DNA from: an uncultured Campylobacter sp.
Lineage (GTDB): Bacteria; Campylobacterota; Campylobacteria; Campylobacterales; Campylobacteraceae
Direction: 5' to 3'
NCBI GenBank assembly: GCA_937896205.1
Contig: CALBNA010000053.1
Coordinates: 1-5,211 of the forward strand
DNA length: 5,211 nucleotides
Shown here: piece after piece, positions 1 to 5,211 of the stretch
Layout of the letters: each line of letters begins with the position of its first letter
Numbering within the stretch: the stretch's first letter is position 1
Notes under the pieces: model-generated
The model's input: the letters and a program-made list of their open reading frames with translations, nothing else
Told to the model about the DNA's origin: nothing
Database searches by the model: none
Program-made: the position numbers and the translations under genes

Positions 1-100
1 AAAAATATAAAGCCTCAAAAAAATAAATTTATCTATCGTGCCTTGGTTTAAAAAGAGTTAATTAAAGATAACCGGTATAAGTAAAAATTTATATATACGG

Positions 101-109
101 TGATACAAT
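101..109 (+). promoter_or_regulatory. Candidate extended -10 promoter element for the TonB-dependent receptor gene
   Basis: TG-A-TACAAT fits the extended -10 pattern TGnTATAAT, with five of six core bases matching. It lies in AT-rich DNA, as is usual for Campylobacter vegetative promoters, where a -35 box is often not recognisable; I see no good -35 here. Transcription would start near 116 and give a leader of about 115 bases. A second -10-like hexamer, TATAGT at 149-154 (five of six), lies just downstream and could be the real one. The assignment is from motif matching only. Confidence 0.35.
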
Positions 110-122
110 TCTTAAATGACAA

Positions 123-141
123 GATAATGATTTTGATACGG
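123..141 (+). promoter_or_regulatory. Candidate Fur box (strong left half only)
   Basis: The first nine bases, GATAATGAT, match the left half of the classical 19-bp Fur consensus exactly. The right half is poor, giving about 12 of 19 matches overall. The site sits just downstream of the -10-like motif at 101-109 and just upstream of the one at 149-154, where a bound repressor could block either promoter. Iron-dependent repression of TonB-dependent receptors by Fur is well established in Campylobacter and supports the idea, but AT-rich DNA yields partial matches by chance. Confidence 0.35.
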
Positions 142-221
142 CTTACCATATAGTAATAGAAGTTATTGACGCTTTCAAATTTAAGCCGCCTGACATCCGC
201 GCATAAAACAAAATAATCTAG

Positions 222-228
222 AAGGAAG
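222..228 (+). promoter_or_regulatory. Ribosome binding site of the TonB-dependent receptor gene
   Basis: AAGGAAG lies four bases upstream of the ATG at 233 and is a good Shine-Dalgarno match. It fixes the start. Reading upstream in the same frame there is no ATG, GTG or TTG before the in-frame TGA at 191-193, so no longer protein is possible. Confidence 0.75.
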
Positions 229-232
229 CATC

Positions 233-2497
233 ATGAATGGGTTTAATTTTAACATAGCTTGCATATTGGCTATTTGTTTAGCGAGCGCTGACGCAAAAGA
301 CGTCGATTTTAGTACCTTGGAAGTCTCGGCTACTGAGGTCAAAAATAGCGAAAAGGCGTTTTCGACGCCTGGAGCCGTTAGTTCGCGAGAGGATATTAGA
401 AGCGAAAATCAAAGTATAGACTCCGTAGTTAGAAGCTTGCCAGGCAGCTACACGCAAATAGACCAATCCCAGGGTAGCGTGTCCGTAAATATCCGCGGGC
501 TTACAGGGCTTGGGCGCGTAAACACGATGATAGACGGAGTTACGCAGACTTATTACGGTACGTCGAGCGATACGGGTGGGGTTCATAACTTTACCGGCAA
601 CATTGGCACTTCAGCCTTTGGAGCACTCATAGATCAAAATTTCCTAGTAGGTATAGACATCGAGAGAGGAAGTTTTAGCGGTGCTCAAAACGGACTTATG
701 GGAAGTGCGAATTTTAGAACCATAGGCGTAAATGACGTTATAACTGACGACCACATTTTTGGCTTTTTAGGTAGATATAGCTATGGCTCAAACGGCGTGG
801 GGCCAAGCTATATGGGTAGTGTCGCGGCAAAAAAAGAATTTGACGGCGGACAAAGCCTAGGCGTACTTTTTGGGTATAGCGGTAAAAAAATCTCGCAAGA
901 CTATAAGATAGGCGGCGGCGGCAAAATAAAAGACAATGATAAAGACATCGACGGAGACGGCGTGCCTGATTTGCCTACGGCGTTAGATACCGATTCGCTG
1001 GAGCAGCGCCCCAAAAGCTATCTTTTTAAGCTGGAATACGATAGTGAGATAAACAAAGCTATTTTGGCATATAGGAGATATAGCAACTATCTAGCTAAAA
1101 GAGATATAACTAGCGACAACTATCAGCTTGATTATCGTTTTGATCCGTATTCTGACCTGATCGATATAAATTTGCTCTTATCTTATAATAAAACCAGACA
1201 AATTTACGATAAAAAAGCAAGACTGGCGTGGGCGGATCTTGAAAAGGGGATGAAATTTAAAAATAGTTCTCTGGTTTTTGATCTTAGCAATACCTTTTTG
1301 TTTGATATAACAGATAAGCTTAAATTTAGCTCAAAACTAGGCATAAATGCCCTAAATAACGAATATAAACGCGTTACTGGAGACGAGGCGTACTCTACGC
1401 TTAGGACGTCGTATCCTATACCAGACGGTAAACAAAAGATATTTAATTATTATTTAGATAATTCGCTTGAGTACGACATTTTTACCTTCGATGCAAATTT
1501 AAATCTCGTAAATTGGAAAACGAGCGGTATAAAAGGCAAATGCTTAGCAGGTAATCCTTACTGCTCTCCACAAGAGGCCGGAGACTTTAAAAGAAAAGAT
1601 ACGGATTTAAACTATTCTCTCATGGCTTCAGCCAAGATTGACGAGTTGTTTTCGCCGTTTATCAGCTACGAAAGGACGACTAGGCCGCTAAACGTGCAGG
1701 AGCTCTTCTCGTCGGGCACGGTTTATGAAGATATAAACACCGGGCTAAAACCAGAAACCGCAAAAACCTATCAGATCGGCTTTAATAGCCACAAGCACGG
1801 TATTTTTTCGGACGACGACGTTTTTGGGCTTAAAGCCGCTTACTACAATACTAAAATAAAAAATTTTATCTACGATAGGATAATCGGCTACACAAATGCT
1901 AGCGGCGACGTTACGATGTTTTTGGCTAGATTAAATGACAAAGCCACCTTAAAAGGCTTTGAGCTCGAGTTTTTATACGATATGGACGTATTTTACGCCA
2001 AAGCCTCATACACTCGTCAAAAATCTTCCTATCAGCCCTCAGATAGTTTCGCGCTAGACTGGACGAACGGACCTGCTAGTGGAACTACGCAGTTTAGCGA
2101 ACTGCCGAAATATTACGCTACGATAGACGTTGGAACTAGGCTTTTTAATGAAAAGTTAGTTCTTGGTTCTATAGCCAAAATTACTGGTAAGGCAAAAAGG
2201 ATAAATCCTAAATTTAACTGGGGTGCTTTTGACGAAAATGATCCGAGATTTAAGATTATCAATACACAAGAACTGCCAAAAATCCCAACTATTTTCGATT
2301 TTTACCTCACCTTCGAGCCGATTAAAAATTTAACCTTTAAATTTGAAGTGCAAAACGTATTCGACAAAAACTACATGGACGCGCTTTATACTTATAACTC
2401 ATCTTACTCCAGCGACGTATTTAACGACGACATCACTATCTTTAACAACGCTGCCAGGGGTAGGACGATACTGGGGAGTTTTGAGTATAGATATTAA
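233..2497 (+). CDS. TonB-dependent outer-membrane receptor, probably for heme or another iron source
   Basis: This is a complete 754-residue outer-membrane receptor that would import a ligand using energy from TonB-ExbB-ExbD. Residues 1-21 form a signal peptide with hydrophobic core IACILAICLA and a likely cut after ADA; its n-region has no Lys or Arg, which is unusual. A TonB-box-like segment (STLEVSA) lies at 27-33. The plug covers about 45-165 and contains SVNIRGL, VNTMIDGV and IDIERGSFS, typical of the family. The rest is the beta-barrel, ending in FEYRY, a C-terminal aromatic strand recognised by the BAM complex. TTRPLNVQELF (482-492) and GLKPETAKTYQIGF (504-517) align by eye with the FRAP and NPNL boxes of heme/hemoglobin receptors, but no His lies between them, so the ligand is uncertain. 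The length suits hemoglobin/transferrin-type receptors such as the Campylobacter Cj0178 class. A calcium-site-like loop lies at 236-246, and Cys437 and Cys444 may form a disulfide in a surface loop. No partner transport genes are in the window. Confidence 0.93.
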   Translation: MNGFNFNIACILAICLASADAKDVDFSTLEVSATEVKNSEKAFSTPGAVSSREDIRSENQSIDSVVRSLPGSYTQIDQSQGSVSVNIRGLTGLGRVNTMIDGVTQTYYGTSSDTGGVHNFTGNIGTSAFGALIDQNFLVGIDIERGSFSGAQNGLMGSANFRTIGVNDVITDDHIFGFLGRYSYGSNGVGPSYMGSVAAKKEFDGGQSLGVLFGYSGKKISQDYKIGGGGKIKDNDKDIDGDGVPDLPTALDTDSLEQRPKSYLFKLEYDSEINKAILAYRRYSNYLAKRDITSDNYQLDYRFDPYSDLIDINLLLSYNKTRQIYDKKARLAWADLEKGMKFKNSSLVFDLSNTFLFDITDKLKFSSKLGINALNNEYKRVTGDEAYSTLRTSYPIPDGKQKIFNYYLDNSLEYDIFTFDANLNLVNWKTSGIKGKCLAGNPYCSPQEAGDFKRKDTDLNYSLMASAKIDELFSPFISYERTTRPLNVQELFSSGTVYEDINTGLKPETAKTYQIGFNSHKHGIFSDDDVFGLKAAYYNTKIKNFIYDRIIGYTNASGDVTMFLARLNDKATLKGFELEFLYDMDVFYAKASYTRQKSSYQPSDSFALDWTNGPASGTTQFSELPKYYATIDVGTRLFNEKLVLGSIAKITGKAKRINPKFNWGAFDENDPRFKIINTQELPKIPTIFDFYLTFEPIKNLTFKFEVQNVFDKNYMDALYTYNSSYSSDVFNDDITIFNNAARGRTILGSFEYRY

Positions 2498-2508
2498 ATT
2501 TAACGACC

Positions 2509-2540
2509 GAGTCGCCGCGATAAAAGCGGCGCTCTTGGTT
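2509..2540 (+). terminator. Probable intrinsic terminator after the receptor gene
   Basis: CGCCGC at 2513-2518 pairs perfectly with GCGGCG at 2526-2531 across a seven-base loop. GAG (2509-2511) can add pairing with CTC (2532-2534) if T2512 bulges. The stem is GC-rich against an AT-rich background and starts 11 bases after the receptor stop. The following run, TTGGTTT, is only a modest U-tract, so termination may be incomplete. Confidence 0.6.
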
Positions 2541-2581
2541 TCTGCTCTAAAATTGACTTACATAATCTTTTTTTGCTAAAT

Positions 2582-2610
2582 TTGACCGCATATAAATTTA
2601 AGCCTATTTT
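2582..2610 (+). promoter_or_regulatory. Weak candidate promoter for the EamA-family permease gene
   Basis: TTGACC at 2582-2587 matches the sigma-70 -35 consensus at five of six bases. It is followed after 17 bases by TATTTT at 2605-2610, which matches the -10 consensus at four of six. A promoter is expected here because a terminator-like hairpin precedes the gene. The exact choice is weak; TGCTACTAT at 2610-2618 is an alternative extended -10. Confidence 0.25.
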
Positions 2611-2641
2611 GCTACTATTTCAGACGAAAATTAACTCAAAT

Positions 2642-2646
2642 GGAGA
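2642..2646 (+). promoter_or_regulatory. Ribosome binding site that sets the GTG start of the permease
   Basis: GGAGA lies four bases before GTG at 2651. It decides the start in favour of this GTG over the in-frame TTG at 2573, which has only a T-run upstream and no Shine-Dalgarno. Confidence 0.7.
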
Positions 2647-2650
2647 ATAC

Positions 2651-3532
2651 GTGAAAAAATTGATCTTTGTTACGGTGCTTTGGGCGTTTAGCTTTAGCCT
2701 CATCGGCGAGTTTTTGGCGGGGCGAGTGGATAGCTACTTTGCCGCGTTTTCGCGCGTCGTGCTTGCGCTTGGCGTATTTTTGCCCTTTATGATTAAGGAT
2801 TTTGCCGCGCAAAACCTCGCTCTATACGCCAAAGTAGCCGCGATCGGCGCGGTGCAGATCGGCGCAATGTATATCTTTTACTACAACTCGTTTGCATACC
2901 TTAGCGTCGCTGAGGTTGCGCTCTTTACGATATTTACGCCGTTTTACGTGAGCGTGGTTTATGACGTGCTCGCAGGCAGGCTTAGGCTGCTGTATCTCTT
3001 TAGCGTGGGCACGGCGGTTTTGGGCGCGCTCATCATCAAGTACGGCAGCGTAAATAGCGACTTTTGGCACGGATTTTTGCTCGTACAGGGGGCGAATTTA
3101 TGCTTTGGCGTTGGACAGAGCGCGTATAAATTTTTGTTAGAAAAGCGTGATTTTAACGAACAAAGAGGTGTTTTTGGCTACTTTTTCGTCGGAGCCGCGG
3201 CGGTTACGGGCATAGCCTTTGCCATGTTTGGCAATCCTGAAAAGATCAACCTCGACCTCACGCAGGGTGCGGTTTTGCTGTGGCTTGGTATCGGAGCTAG
3301 CGGTCTAGGATACTTTTTATGGAACAAAGGCGCATGCGAGGTAGATAGCGGAACTCTAGCCATCATGAATAACACTCTCATACCTGCAGCCATCATCGTA
3401 AATTTAGTATTTTGGCATAAAGATGCGGATATACTAAGACTCTGCCTAGGCGGTGCGGTGATTTATATCTCGCTACTCATTCATAACAAAATCATCGCAC
3501 ACTACGAGCTAGCAAGCATAGCGGCAAAATAA
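2651..3532 (+). CDS. EamA/DMT-family inner-membrane permease (substrate unknown)
   Basis: With the GTG start the protein has 293 residues, the usual length for ten-helix drug/metabolite transporters built from two five-helix EamA repeats. Hydrophobic segments lie at about 4-22, 30-48, 60-81, 85-107, 113-130, 137-155, 174-193, 206-226, 236-255 and 263-281. In the second repeat, NNTLIPAAIIVNLVFWHKD (240-258) occupies the place of the family's EPxxA...LGE-type segment, and LFTIFTPFYVSVVYDVLAG (91-109) is its counterpart in the first repeat. Such proteins usually export amino acids, metabolites or drugs by secondary transport, but the sequence does not reveal the substrate. The TTG at 2573 would add 26 residues of leader-like translation with no ribosome site, so I reject it. 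Hairpins on both sides suggest a single-gene unit. GC looks higher than in the small genes downstream. Confidence 0.85.
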   Translation: MKKLIFVTVLWAFSFSLIGEFLAGRVDSYFAAFSRVVLALGVFLPFMIKDFAAQNLALYAKVAAIGAVQIGAMYIFYYNSFAYLSVAEVALFTIFTPFYVSVVYDVLAGRLRLLYLFSVGTAVLGALIIKYGSVNSDFWHGFLLVQGANLCFGVGQSAYKFLLEKRDFNEQRGVFGYFFVGAAAVTGIAFAMFGNPEKINLDLTQGAVLLWLGIGASGLGYFLWNKGACEVDSGTLAIMNNTLIPAAIIVNLVFWHKDADILRLCLGGAVIYISLLIHNKIIAHYELASIAAK

Positions 3533-3555
3533 CCTAAATTTGAAGCCAAATTAGG
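3533..3555 (+). repeat. Imperfect inverted repeat just after the permease stop
   Basis: CCTAAATTTG (3533-3542) pairs with CAAATTAGG (3547-3555) around a four-base loop, with one unpaired A. It starts at the base after the stop codon. It is AT-rich and lacks a U-tract, so it may be a 3'-end protecting hairpin or a fortuitous product of the abundant AAATTTG word. Confidence 0.35.
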
Positions 3556-3569
3556 CTAAATTTAAAACT

Positions 3570-3600
3570 AGCGGCGAGACCAAACATCGCCGCTTTACTT
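3570..3600 (+). terminator. Intrinsic terminator after the permease gene
   Basis: AGCGGCGA at 3570-3577 pairs perfectly with TCGCCGCT at 3587-3594 over a nine-base loop and is followed by TTACTT. The eight-pair GC-rich stem in AT-rich intergenic DNA is a good rho-independent terminator. It separates the permease from the small membrane protein downstream. Its core, GCGGCG/CGCCGC, is the same as in the hairpin at 2509-2534. Confidence 0.65.
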
Positions 3601-3645
3601 GACGGCAGTGGGTATTTTAAATTTGAGTTTTAAAAAGGATCAGAT

Positions 3646-3894
3646 ATGCACGACGCCGCAGCACTTCTAATCGCACTCATTTTTCTAATCGTAAGCTTCT
3701 TTGTTGCTTTAATCGCCCCCAAAGGCAAACGCAAGCTACTTTGGCTTTTTGCTTGGTTTATGGTGTTTTTCGGGGATATTGTCGTGCTTAAAGCAATTAT
3801 GGCTTATTATGATTTTAAATATGCTAAGATAAATATCTATGAAAAGCCCGCTATCAGAGCATATTATGCTGGAGAAAGAGAAATAGTCGAATAG
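3646..3894 (+). CDS. Small two-helix membrane protein, possibly the N-terminal part of a split gene
   Basis: This 82-residue protein starts at an ATG with AGGAT (3635-3639) seven bases upstream. It has two membrane helices, about 5-24 and 31-52, joined by the basic loop PKGKRK. By the positive-inside rule that loop is cytoplasmic and both ends face the periplasm. The tail after helix 2 (YYDFKYAKINIYEKP, 54-68) is charged and aromatic. I do not recognise a named family with certainty. From memory it resembles N-termini of longer, uncharacterised membrane-anchored proteins in Gram-negative bacteria, in which a segment like KxIYEKP leads into a soluble domain. The TAG stop is followed in the same frame by an open frame of 265 codons encoding a soluble domain, so this may be the truncated first part of a 348-residue protein. 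Function is unknown. Confidence 0.6.
   Translation: MHDAAALLIALIFLIVSFFVALIAPKGKRKLLWLFAWFMVFFGDIVVLKAIMAYYDFKYAKINIYEKPAIRAYYAGEREIVE
3892..3894 (+). other. In-frame TAG dividing a continuous reading frame
   Basis: The frame beginning at ATG 3646 would run 348 codons to the TGA at 4690-4692 if this single amber codon were sense. The downstream part is open from the codon right after TAG. The surroundings contain the short repeat GAATA-GAATA. This could be a nonsense mutation, a sequencing error, a stop that is read through, or a genuine gene boundary. Confidence 0.5.
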
Positions 3895-3912
3895 AATAGA
3901 AGCGGTTTTCCT

Positions 3913-4692
3913 TTGATAGATCCAACCAATTGGCTAAATTTCCCTGTAAATACGACCGATGCGAATTTCATATCTTTGATAAACGGCTACGTAAATTTTA
4001 TAGACTACAAAGAAAAAAGCGAAAATCCCGCCACAAACGGTAAATATTTTAGAATTTATCTGGATGACTATACTGCAAAAGAGTGCTTTTTATCTGCCGA
4101 TTTAAGTATAAGGGGTTTTCTAACGAGTATCCCGATAACGTATGAAGAATTAAATATATTTTTTAATCAACTGCAATCAAATCATGAAAGCGAGGATAAA
4201 ATAATCAGAGAGATAAGATCGTTACTTGATGATAGAAATGCCTCGACGATAGATATAGAGCCGTCTGAGATATTAAGCTACATAAAACACGATATGAAAG
4301 ATCTCAAACAAATCTACAAAGACAAATGCGTAGCTCGCAAAGAAATCAATGAAGATGAGATAGCTGGTATAGAGTTGGTATTGGAAAAAGAAAATAGGAT
4401 GACGGACTGGCGCATAGAGCCGGCACCAAATATCAAAACCTTTCTTGACGACCTAATCGGTCTAAGTTTTAACTACGGCGGAATCATAAAAGATAGACAA
4501 ACAGGCAGGATACTAGCCGATAATATATACGAAAACGTAAGATACCAAGGAGCGTTAGGCGAAAGCTTTATAAAGGCTTTTGGAAGCGAGTCGAGAGGAT
4601 ACTGGATATCTTGCGATAGCGGCAGGGAAAAGTATTTAGACGTATGTAATCAAAAAATGATAGTTGAGTTCTTTAAAAAGGACAGAAAATGA
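3913..4692 (+). CDS. Hypothetical soluble protein, possibly the C-terminal part of the split gene
   Basis: This 259-residue frame can only start at TTG 3913 or another TTG 63 bases later. The first in-frame ATG is at residue 128. There is no convincing Shine-Dalgarno before TTG 3913, only AGAAGCGG ending eight bases away. The protein has no signal peptide or membrane helix of its own. It is acidic in the middle, where residues 92-165 are rich in Glu, Asp and Lys and probably helical. Its C-terminal region contains GGIIKDRQTGRILAD (189-203) and GYWISCDSG (229-237), with Cys at 58, 139, 234 and 245. I do not recognise a named domain; the KDRQTGRILA segment recalls beta-hairpins of uncharacterised membrane-anchored proteins, but this is a weak memory-based impression. 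It lies 18 bases after, and in frame with, the two-helix protein; joined to it, this domain would be periplasmic. GC looks lower than in the neighbours, which may indicate transfer. It could also be an independent downstream gene. Confidence 0.5.
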   Translation: MIDPTNWLNFPVNTTDANFISLINGYVNFIDYKEKSENPATNGKYFRIYLDDYTAKECFLSADLSIRGFLTSIPITYEELNIFFNQLQSNHESEDKIIREIRSLLDDRNASTIDIEPSEILSYIKHDMKDLKQIYKDKCVARKEINEDEIAGIELVLEKENRMTDWRIEPAPNIKTFLDDLIGLSFNYGGIIKDRQTGRILADNIYENVRYQGALGESFIKAFGSESRGYWISCDSGREKYLDVCNQKMIVEFFKKDRK

Positions 4693-4727
4693 GAAAGCTT
4701 TAGATAGCTATACGTTAAACTCAAGCG

Positions 4728-4761
4728 CAAATTTGACGCGCCAAAGAGTCTGTCAAATTTG
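4728..4761. terminator. Perfect inverted repeat between convergent genes, possible bidirectional terminator
   Basis: CAAATTTGAC (4728-4737) is exactly complementary to GTCAAATTTG (4752-4761), giving a ten-pair stem with a 14-base loop. It lies between the stop of the rightward gene (4692) and that of the leftward gene (4766), where a shared terminator is expected. The stem is AT-rich and neither side has a strong U-tract, so terminator activity is likely but not certain. The AAATTTG word is common in this genome and may have favoured the repeat. Confidence 0.5.
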
Positions 4762-4765
4762 TAAA

Positions 4766-5211
4766 TTATACTATCTCTAAAACCGCGGTGATGTCGGCCA
4801 TGCCTTGCGTGTACATAGCTGACGTAACGAGTGCGTCTGCGCCTGTGGCGGCAAATTCTCGGACGTTTTTTAGATTTATCCCGCCGCTTGCGACTAGGGC
4901 CGCGTTTGGAGCGATCTTGTCTCGCAAGTCTACTGCTCGCTTTACTGTTTCTGGCGTAAATTTATCGCACTGCACGACGTCGGCGCCCGCTCTTAAAAGC
5001 GCTTCGCAATCATCTAAATTTTCGCATTCAACGGCTATTTTTCGCTCAGGAGCTTTTGCTTTAAAGGTTGAAATTTGAGCCAAAAACTCCTCATACGAGT
5101 CATAAGCCTTGATGTGATTTTTAAAAAACAGCACGCTATCGCTCAAATTTAGCCTGTGCACGCCGCAGCCGCCCTCAAGCACGGCTTTTAGGCAAAATTT
5201 CTTGGCAAACG
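4766..5211 (-). CDS. modD: ModD-like protein, NadC-family phosphoribosyltransferase paralogue (C-terminal part, 5' end outside window)
   Basis: The frame is open to the window edge. The visible 147 residues are the C-terminal half of a protein of about 280 residues. The fold is that of quinolinate phosphoribosyltransferase (NadC). GVHRLNLSDSVLFFKNHI matches the family's HR...L.D..L...NHI region, AVECEN and VVQCDKFTPETVKRAV carry the conserved Glu and Asp positions, and ASGGINLKNVREFAATGADAL is the phosphate-binding end of the barrel. Two points favour ModD, the paralogue linked to molybdate uptake genes, over NadC. The NadC active-site KDNHI reads FKNHI, shifting the lysine, and the tail ends in VTSAMYTQGMADITAVLE like ModD, not in the NadC-type VGALTHS. 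ModD's biochemical role is unsettled. The GTG at 5182 is internal: upstream codons encode FAKKFCLKA, which continues the family alignment. The rest of the gene, and possibly mod transporter genes, lie to the right. Confidence 0.72.
   Translation of the reverse strand, partial: FAKKFCLKAVLEGGCGVHRLNLSDSVLFFKNHIKAYDSYEEFLAQISTFKAKAPERKIAVECENLDDCEALLRAGADVVQCDKFTPETVKRAVDLRDKIAPNAALVASGGINLKNVREFAATGADALVTSAMYTQGMADITAVLEIV

Noticed and set aside
1..232. Small gene or RNA gene in the receptor leader
   Set aside because: The ATG at 116 stops after three codons, minus-strand frames are very short, and I see no strong hairpin or tRNA-like fold.
278..586. Open frame of 102 codons on the minus strand inside the receptor gene
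   Set aside because: It is antisense to the well-supported signal-peptide and plug region, has no ribosome site and shows no recognisable protein features.
2343..2579. Open frame overlapping the end of the receptor gene in another frame
   Set aside because: It is low-complexity Thr-rich translation from the receptor's out-of-frame codons and runs through the terminator hairpin.
2573..2650. Longer permease starting at TTG 2573
   Set aside because: It has no Shine-Dalgarno, the added 26 residues do not resemble an EamA N-terminus, and GTG 2651 has GGAGA at proper spacing and gives the usual family length.
4788..5078. Plus-strand open frame opposite the modD-like gene
   Set aside because: The minus strand carries clear NadC/ModD-family sequence here; the plus frame is its antisense shadow, rich in Ser, Ala and Arg.
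4766..5182. A complete 138-residue gene starting at GTG 5182
   Set aside because: The frame continues upstream to the window edge with residues that fit the family, so the GTG is an internal valine and the gene is cut by the window.
1..5211. Many AAATTTG/CAAATTT words, considered as a dispersed repeat or uptake sequence
   Set aside because: Their spacing is irregular and they occur in both coding and intergenic DNA with no conserved flanks; such words are common in Campylobacter genomes and most likely reflect composition.

Overview
The window looks like chromosomal DNA of a Campylobacter species, perhaps of the C. rectus/C. showae/C. curvus type. The reasons are moderate-to-low GC, heavy recurrence of the AAATTTG word in coding and intergenic DNA, use of TTT/AAA/ATA codons, and protein sequences of epsilonproteobacterial style. 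The genus is an inference from sequence style and no database was searched.

Layout: (1) 1-232 is an AT-rich leader with candidate -10 elements, a partial Fur-box match and a good ribosome binding site. (2) 233-2497 (+) encodes a complete 754-residue TonB-dependent outer-membrane receptor, probably for heme or a host/xeno iron source. (3) 2498-2650 carries a probable terminator. (4) 2651-3532 (+) encodes a ten-helix EamA/DMT-family inner-membrane permease, best started at a GTG rather than at a TTG 26 codons upstream. (5) 3533-3645 carries two hairpins, one a convincing terminator. (6) 3646-3894 (+) encodes an 82-residue protein with two membrane helices. It is followed in the same frame, after a single TAG and six sense codons, by a 259-residue soluble protein (3913-4692) that has only a TTG start and no clear Shine-Dalgarno. 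The two may be one membrane-anchored protein split by a nonsense codon. (7) 4728-4761 is a perfect 10-bp inverted repeat between convergent genes. (8) 4766-5211 (-) is the C-terminal part of a NadC-like protein whose active-site region looks like ModD, the molybdenum-associated paralogue. Its 5' end lies beyond the window.

The genes do not form one pathway. The receptor, the permease and the small-protein pair are co-oriented but separated by terminator-like hairpins, so they are probably separate transcription units. The modD-like gene belongs to an opposing unit entering from the right. The metal theme (iron uptake at one end, probable molybdenum utilisation at the other) may be coincidental. 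The most interesting points are the in-frame split gene of unknown function, a calcium-site-like Asp/Gly loop in the receptor, and the altered NadC-type active site in the modD-like gene. I see no CRISPR array, tRNA, rRNA, insertion sequence or clear mobile element.
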